DNA of 64,000 nt from the NCBI GenBank assembly GCA_020746105.1, contig CM036617.1, positions 162,882,912 to 162,946,911 of the forward strand, given 5' to 3'. The DNA comes from Trogon surrucura. Lineage: Eukaryota; Chordata; Aves; Trogoniformes; Trogonidae. The notes beneath the pieces were generated by a model. That model searched no databases, was not told the DNA's origin, and saw only the letters and a program-made list of their open reading frames with translations. The translations under genes and the position numbers were made by a program. Positions 58,862 through 64,000 of this stretch are shown in pieces (the first letter of the stretch is position 1; each line of letters starts with the position of its first letter).

Positions 58862-59191
58862 TTGTGAGGTTCAACAAGGCCAGATGCAAGGTCCTGCACT
58901 TGGATTGGGGTAACCCCTGGCATCAATACAAACAGGGGAATGAAAGGATTGAGAGTGGCCTAGTGGAGAAGGACTTGTGGGTACTCGTGGATGAAGAGTG
59001 GTGGACATGAGCCAGCAATGTGCATTCACAACCCAGAAAGTCAGTTGCATCCTGGGCTGCATCAAAAGAAGCGTGTCCAGCAGGTTATTCTTCCTCTCTT
59101 CTCTGCTCTGATGAGACCTCACCTGGAGGACTGTGTCCAGCTCTGGGGCCTCCACCACAAGAAGAGACATGGAACTGCTGGAGTGAGTCCA
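58862..59191 (+). mobile_element. CR1 LINE internal fragment lacking its 3' end
   Basis: The plus strand carries CR1 ORF2 from 'GAGGTTCAACAAGGCCAGATG' (FNKAR) through 'TGCATCCTGGGCTGCATCAAAAG' to 'GGAACTGCTGGAGTGAGTCC'. This corresponds to the region after the FADD box up to about 110-120 codons before the C-terminus. The frame is interrupted. Homology stops at 59191 with no 3' UTR or tail, unlike the normal 5'-truncated pattern, so a later deletion is likely. Confidence 0.88.
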
Positions 59192-59480
59192 TCCGGTATA
59201 GCAGAGTTCATGGACCAGAAGCCCAAGGGCTGCCACAACAGGAGATCTGCATTTAATTTCTTGCTTCACAACCCAATCTAGTCATAGCACAGCCTTGTCT
59301 CGTGCACTGCCAGGTAGAAGCAGCCTGGTCACCAGAGTACAACATTCCTCTCTTTTTCCATATTAGTATTAGACATGTACCTTGATGTAGTATTTCTTCC
59401 ATCCAGCAAAATGGAGACAATTTCAGGTCACGGGGGACAGAAACCACCTTAATCCTTTGACTGCCATAATCGACCGTATC
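59192..59480. other. Unassigned sequence
   Basis: Sequence between the broken CR1 and the probable LTR. No gene or repeat was recognised. Confidence 0.4.
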
Positions 59481-60050
59481 TGTGGCAAAACCTTGGCTCT
59501 GACATGCGGAATAAAGACTCTATAACCCAGAAGATTATAAAGTAGGTATATTTTGATCAGCGCTGGGTGCACGGGGGAATATTTGCCTCCAAAAACATGC
59601 ACACCTGAACTATGCAGTTACCTTGGTTATATGCAGTAAAAATTACATATTCATTAGATTCCTATACATATTCATGAGCTATCCCGAAAAAGGAACTCAG
59701 TTGCAGTGGTCAGCAGCTCCTCCTCTTGACGTTTGCGCCGTGCCTCCGGGTGGTCTTGGGCAGGGGTCTTCAGGGATGAAGGCCATATGTCTTCCTCACA
59801 ACGAACTTTTTACCCTCGTCCCAAAACTAGTTATTCTCAGCACTTTTTCACAAGAAGTTTTGTTATCAAATTACACAAGGTGGTTAGTCACTGGATGTTC
59901 CTTGTTAGTTGCCCTTATCACTAGTGTCCTTGTTAATTTGTCTTTGGTTTATGTTCTTTTACAATGGGTACTGAACTGCCTCATCCTCCTTATTCTGAGG
60001 CCTCTGATTGATTGCATCCTAATGAGCTTGAGAGGGTGCCTCTCACTACA
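59481..60050 (-). mobile_element. Probable solo LTR of an endogenous retrovirus
   Basis: Read on the minus strand, this ~570-bp block starts TGTAGTGAGAGGCACCC and ends GGTTTTGCCACA, a TG...CA format. From memory the interior ('CACCCGGAGGCAC', 'GAGGAGGAGCTGCTGACC', 'CCCGTGCACCCAGCGCTG', 'TTATAGAGTCTTTATTCC') matches an avian retroviral LTR. The plus-strand 152-codon frame overlapping it (59623-60081) is antisense and not called. No target duplication was found at these exact ends, so the boundaries and orientation are tentative. Confidence 0.5.
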
Positions 60051-60627
60051 TACTATTTCCCCTATCAGCTCCTTCTCATAGGTTATTAGATGAAAAGAAA
60101 CTAGCTTTGCCCCAAAATGGTGCAGCAATTGTGAAATGGAATTTCTGTCTGCAACCCAGGAAGGAGAAAACAATATAATCTTTGACAGGAAGGAGTGGGG
60201 AAGTCAATAGATAATATAGCAACTCCTTGGATTTGACCTTTGGGTCTGAAACCATTGCAGAAGCTTAGACAGATGCAGTTGTTTGGAGGAAATTCTCCTC
60301 CAGGTATGGCAGTGTCTGTCTGTCCTTTCTGCTTGAATTGTCCATGTTGACATCCTCCAGCCATCCTGAGCACATCAGTCCTTTCACCGGTGCCTTGGCT
60401 TTCCAAATCATCATCATGACATTTACAGAGGAAGCTCCCACAGCTCCCCATTCCTGTCTTTATTTGCCTTCTGTGAGCAGTTCATTTCCTGGAACTCCTT
60501 TCTCCTTTGTTCCCATTTCTCTCTCCAAATGGCACTGGTCATCTCTCTGTGCCTAATTATGCTCACACACACCACAGCTGTTGCAGAAGATTTTTCCCCC
60601 TTGTATCTCCCACTGTCTGGAACAGCC

Positions 60628-60649
60628 TTTTTTTTTTTTTTTTTTTTTT
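60628..60649. repeat. T22 homopolymer
   Basis: Twenty-two uninterrupted T residues followed by CTTTCTG. Confidence 0.95.
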
Positions 60650-61423
60650 CTTTCTGTTGCTTCTTTCTGCCTCACTGCTTCTCTGTCTATTTTCAAATCT
60701 CATCTGAAAATATTTCTGCTCCCATGCCTGTGCTTCTTAATTTCTCTCTCCCTCTGCTATTATGTATTATTTAACTTTGATAAGTACCTTGGGATGCCAT
60801 TTGTATGAAACAAATTCTACTAAATAAAGCTGTACTCTACTGTCAGCAGAGCTTACCCAAACTATTTTCTTTCCTCCTTGGCCTTCAGTAAACAGTAGAC
60901 ACCCCCTGTGCCAACGACCAGCAGCATTACACTGATGACTGCCCAGTAATTGGAAAGAGGAGGGATGCAGTGCTCCCTCTCAGGTTTGTAAGCAGGAAAG
61001 CAAGAAGCCTTGAGGTGGCACACACCTCACCAGGAGGTGTAGGAGCAGTCACTGGGAAACCTGGAGGAAGATAATGAAGCAGGGGGAAAGGTTGTGAGAT
61101 TGCAAGGCTTATTAATTACCAAGGTTCCCTGATAAGCTCTGCTTTTGTCAGATCATGCGTACACATGTAAATACCTGAGGCAGACACCTGGCATGAGGTG
61201 CAGATCTGAGGCACAAATGGTTGCAACAGAATTATCTGAGCATCGCTGCAAATAGGCTCAAGGGAAGCCAGATGAGGGTATAAAGCAGAGCTATAACCTG
61301 CTCATCTCTAAAATGCAGACCCAGGAGAGGTGCTCAGAGAGCAGCTCAGTGCAGTTATGTGTAGGGTTCTTCCCTCCTGTTTGTTGGCTCTCCTCATCTG
61401 CTTTCCTTTGGCTGTGAATTATT

Positions 61424-61446
61424 AAAAAAAAAAAAAAAAAAAAAAA
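61424..61446. repeat. A23 homopolymer
   Basis: Twenty-three uninterrupted A residues. No recognisable retrocopied gene lies upstream and no flanking duplication was seen. Confidence 0.95.
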
Positions 61447-61989
61447 CAGCATATGTTTTGGCATCCTTTGACACCTAGTGAGGCAGATGCCATTTATTGG
61501 CAGACAGTTTGTGATGGGTCTTCCGTGCTGCATCTGCACTCACCGTCTGAAAGCGTGGGGGATAGGACAATTATATGTATACTTCATCACAGTAACACAG
61601 AGATTACCACTCCTAAACTTGCCTCCAACCTCTAGAGCACTGACCACTTTCCTAGGCCAGACTTCGTGAAAAGTAAAAAAGTTGAGATAGGATGTGCATC
61701 ATACCTTCCACCAGGGGCACTGGGAGCAAGAGGAGCCACGTTGCCTTTTGTTAAACGCTAAGTCCTCACTGGAAACCTCTGCTAAACTGTAGCGCACATC
61801 AAAATGAGGGAGGAAATGGTGCTGTGTGGTTTACTGATTTAGTGAAAAATAGCCTACCCAGGGGATCTGCAGAGCAAGTAACATTCTGATAAACTGATTA
61901 GAAAGTAACTCTGAATAATAACCATTCTTTTGAGAAAATAATAAACTTGTTCCTGAAAAAGCGAAGAGTAAAAGAGGCTAAATTTATTG

Positions 61990-62240
61990 AATAAATAATT
62001 TGCTATGAATTATTCACTCAGCTTTAGCGCTTACAGCTATTACATTAAAATATTCCCCTATTTAACATATAATGCAAACTAATAACAATTAAAGTCAGCA
62101 GCAGCAGAATGTTCTCAGCGAGCCACACTGAGAATTACTATGCAGCTTAGCTACAGTGGAATGGCCATTTATTAATCTACAAACATGTGAAGCCTAATTG
62201 GCCATTTACAGCCATTAGCCAATCAAAGCACTAAGATTTA
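61990..62240. other. Candidate conserved non-coding element
   Basis: AT-rich, repeat-free sequence packed with TAAT/ATTA cores. There is a CCAAT box with an adjacent TCF/LEF-like ATCAAAG near 62219-62227, an E-box-like ACATGTG, and two copies of TGGCCATTTA 37 bp apart (62162 and 62199). This composition is typical of developmental enhancers in vertebrate gene deserts, but conservation is not demonstrable here. Confidence 0.25.
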
Positions 62241-64000
62241 CATAGAGATAGCACAGTTACTTTTCACTATGGTGAAAAATCTATTTATTCTGGTCCTGCA
62301 TGCTGCCCATGCTAGCCAGACCACTGATTGCTTGTAGTTCTCCCAGACAGACACACAGAGTTAACCCTCATGTTCATTAAAATCAGCAGCAAAACTTCTC
62401 TTGACTTCAGCAGAGCCAACACTTCACCCCAGGTTTGACCTCAGTCTTAGATGATAGAAGATGCTTTGTACAAAATGGGCCATGAGATAGATGAAACGTA
62501 GACCTGTTATGCTGTGGCTTTGACCCACTGTCATGGAACCCATATAGTGGCTCTGACTCATTTCAAAGTTAGTTCCCTTCAACCAGCTTTAAAGCTTGTT
62601 AAAAATAGTCCTTCTTTGGACAGTCAAATGGCCATCAGTCTCATCACCCCTTCTTGTCTCCAAGCAGGACAGATGGACAATCTGATGAGCTGAGGGCTAC
62701 ACTCCTTAAATCCTGTTCTGTCAGATGATAAGTAACAATATGCAACTTGCGCAGAGGAAAGGTCAAAACACTTCCTAAATAGAACGAGCTTGTTTCTAGC
62801 TTTTTTTTTATTTATTTTTTTTTTTTGGTGCCAGGATCTGGAAACGGTGTGAGAGAGAGCAGAGTTGTGCTGGTGCAGCCAGGTGACCTTACCTTAGTTT
62901 ATGTACCATGGTGTTCCCACTTAGCTTTGTTTCACCATATACTGAGCTAACAAATGCCAAGGCTGAAGGAATTTATCTCCTATAAAAATTTCAGCCTTCA
63001 GGCTCATGTTTATTTAGTTCAAGTTGTGGCAATTACCAGCTCATAAACAGGAAGTATACCCTCTGGTACTGATCTACTTAATAAAAGTTTATTGGATAAC
63101 ATTGACCAGAACAATAACTAAAACAAATATATAGCCCCATTAAATGAGGTTTAGTCTTCAACATCCACAAGTCTATCTAGCAGCTTTAGTGTAAGTTTTA
63201 TCCCCCCTCTTCAGTACCTTGCAGCCTTTTGTCCTTTCCTGCCTCTTCTTCAGGTCCTGGTACTTTCTGTGGTAATGTTACAACAGCACTTTAGCTATCT
63301 AAAAATACAGCACTAATAAAAGTGCCATGAATAAAGGGAACATAAGCTCTCACTTCATCATTCTGTTTTCTTGCCTTGATCTCTCTAACCACTTCACATT
63401 TCCCTTGCTGGATACTCCTTTGCTTAGCAACCATCTTCCAGAAGCAAATCAAAAATACTTTATTGTTGATAGACACAAAAAATAATTGCTGTAATAGTTA
63501 ATTTGGACTACCTAATCTGAAAAAGAGCACAAAACAGTGACCAGGGTAACAGACCTCTGGTTCAAAGATTGGTTCCTTATTCTTGCAGCTTTGTGTGAAA
63601 CCACAGTAACTAGACACCGAAACACTTCCAAGGATAACAGCCCTAGTTTCTTCCCACTGAGTTACTAGTTTTTAAAACACAAATAATTTTTCCCACATCT
63701 GTAAGTGCATTGTGAGGATAAATACATGGATATAATGAGATATCTGGATATTGCAATTAAGAGGATCAAGTGGTTGCTTTTTGTGATTTATTATCTTGGG
63801 TTTTTTTGTTTTGTGGTTGGTTTTTTTTCCCAGCAGCTAACATATTCTTCAGGCAAGCCATGTAAAACAGATGGGTTTTTTTCTATGAAAGCTTCACTTT
63901 CATATTTTGGTTTTGTTTCATAACCTGAAGTATAAGTTTGGATCCCTTATAATGTTCTTGCTACTCCACCTGGATGGGTAACGAGTTCCGTCTTCAATTT
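62241..64000. other. Unique non-coding DNA
   Basis: No gene or transposon was recognised. A T-rich run with two A interruptions lies at 62801-62826. Frames are 72 codons or less. Confidence 0.5.

Larger units (their letters stand above)
60051..61989. other. Unique non-coding DNA with long homopolymers
   Basis: No gene was recognised. A T22 tract lies at 60628-60649 and an A23 tract at 61424-61446. An AATAAA occurs near 60824 without a recognisable transcript. Confidence 0.5.

Noticed and set aside
59623-60081. 152-codon plus-strand frame with hydrophobic segments, possible membrane protein
   Set aside because: It overlaps the probable LTR in antisense and has no recognisable family. Hydrophobicity arises from T-rich sequence.
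61424-61446. Processed pseudogene poly(A) tail
   Set aside because: No recognisable coding sequence upstream and no flanking target duplication. Kept only as a homopolymer and a low-interest finding.

Overview
The window looks like nuclear DNA of a bird. The diagnostic signals are CR1 LINE 3' ends with their 8-bp tails (ATTCTATG/ATTCTGTG units), endogenous-retrovirus LTRs of types common in birds, and a SINE whose tRNA-Ile-like head is joined to a CR1 3' tail. That last combination resembles the TguSINE1 type described in zebra finch, so a passerine or related neoavian bird is the best guess, with no proof to species. Base composition is AT-rich and CpG-poor. Open reading frames are short and mostly unrelated to known proteins. 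No host protein-coding gene, rRNA or functional tRNA could be supported, so this is intergenic or deep intronic DNA.

Layout. 1-2.87 kb is unique DNA. 2877-3999 is a complete plus-strand solo LTR of ERVL type with a perfect 5-bp target-site duplication (CCCAG). 5.97-6.33 kb is a minus-strand CR1 fragment. From about 6.3 to 28 kb almost no recognisable transposon is present; this stretch holds some candidate conserved-noncoding sequence and one weak candidate for a signal-peptide exon. 28.2-29.5 kb contains a ~105-bp diverged direct duplication, a (GGCAA)n microsatellite and a CR1 3' end.

From 32.9 kb onward transposons are frequent: CR1 pieces at 32.9, 34.6-35.2 and 40.8 kb; a ~3.9-kb cluster of three or more same-strand CR1s at 41.26-45.17 kb, including a 311-codon reverse-transcriptase remnant and a scrambled copy; an LTR at 51.35-51.98 kb whose U3 carries a CR1 tail just upstream of a CRE/TATA promoter; adjacent CR1 stubs and two copies of the SINE at 52.4-55.2 kb; CR1 fragments at 53.8 and 58.9 kb; and a probable minus-strand LTR at 59.5-60.05 kb. 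The remainder is unique DNA with homopolymer tracts.

Functionally, the visible relationships are those between parasitic elements. The SINE has no protein of its own and shares ~88 bp of 3' end with the young CR1 family at 41.26 kb, which is the expected signature of a LINE/SINE partnership. All transposon reading frames here are truncated or broken. Assignments to families rest on reading the sequence and on remembered family features; no database search was possible.
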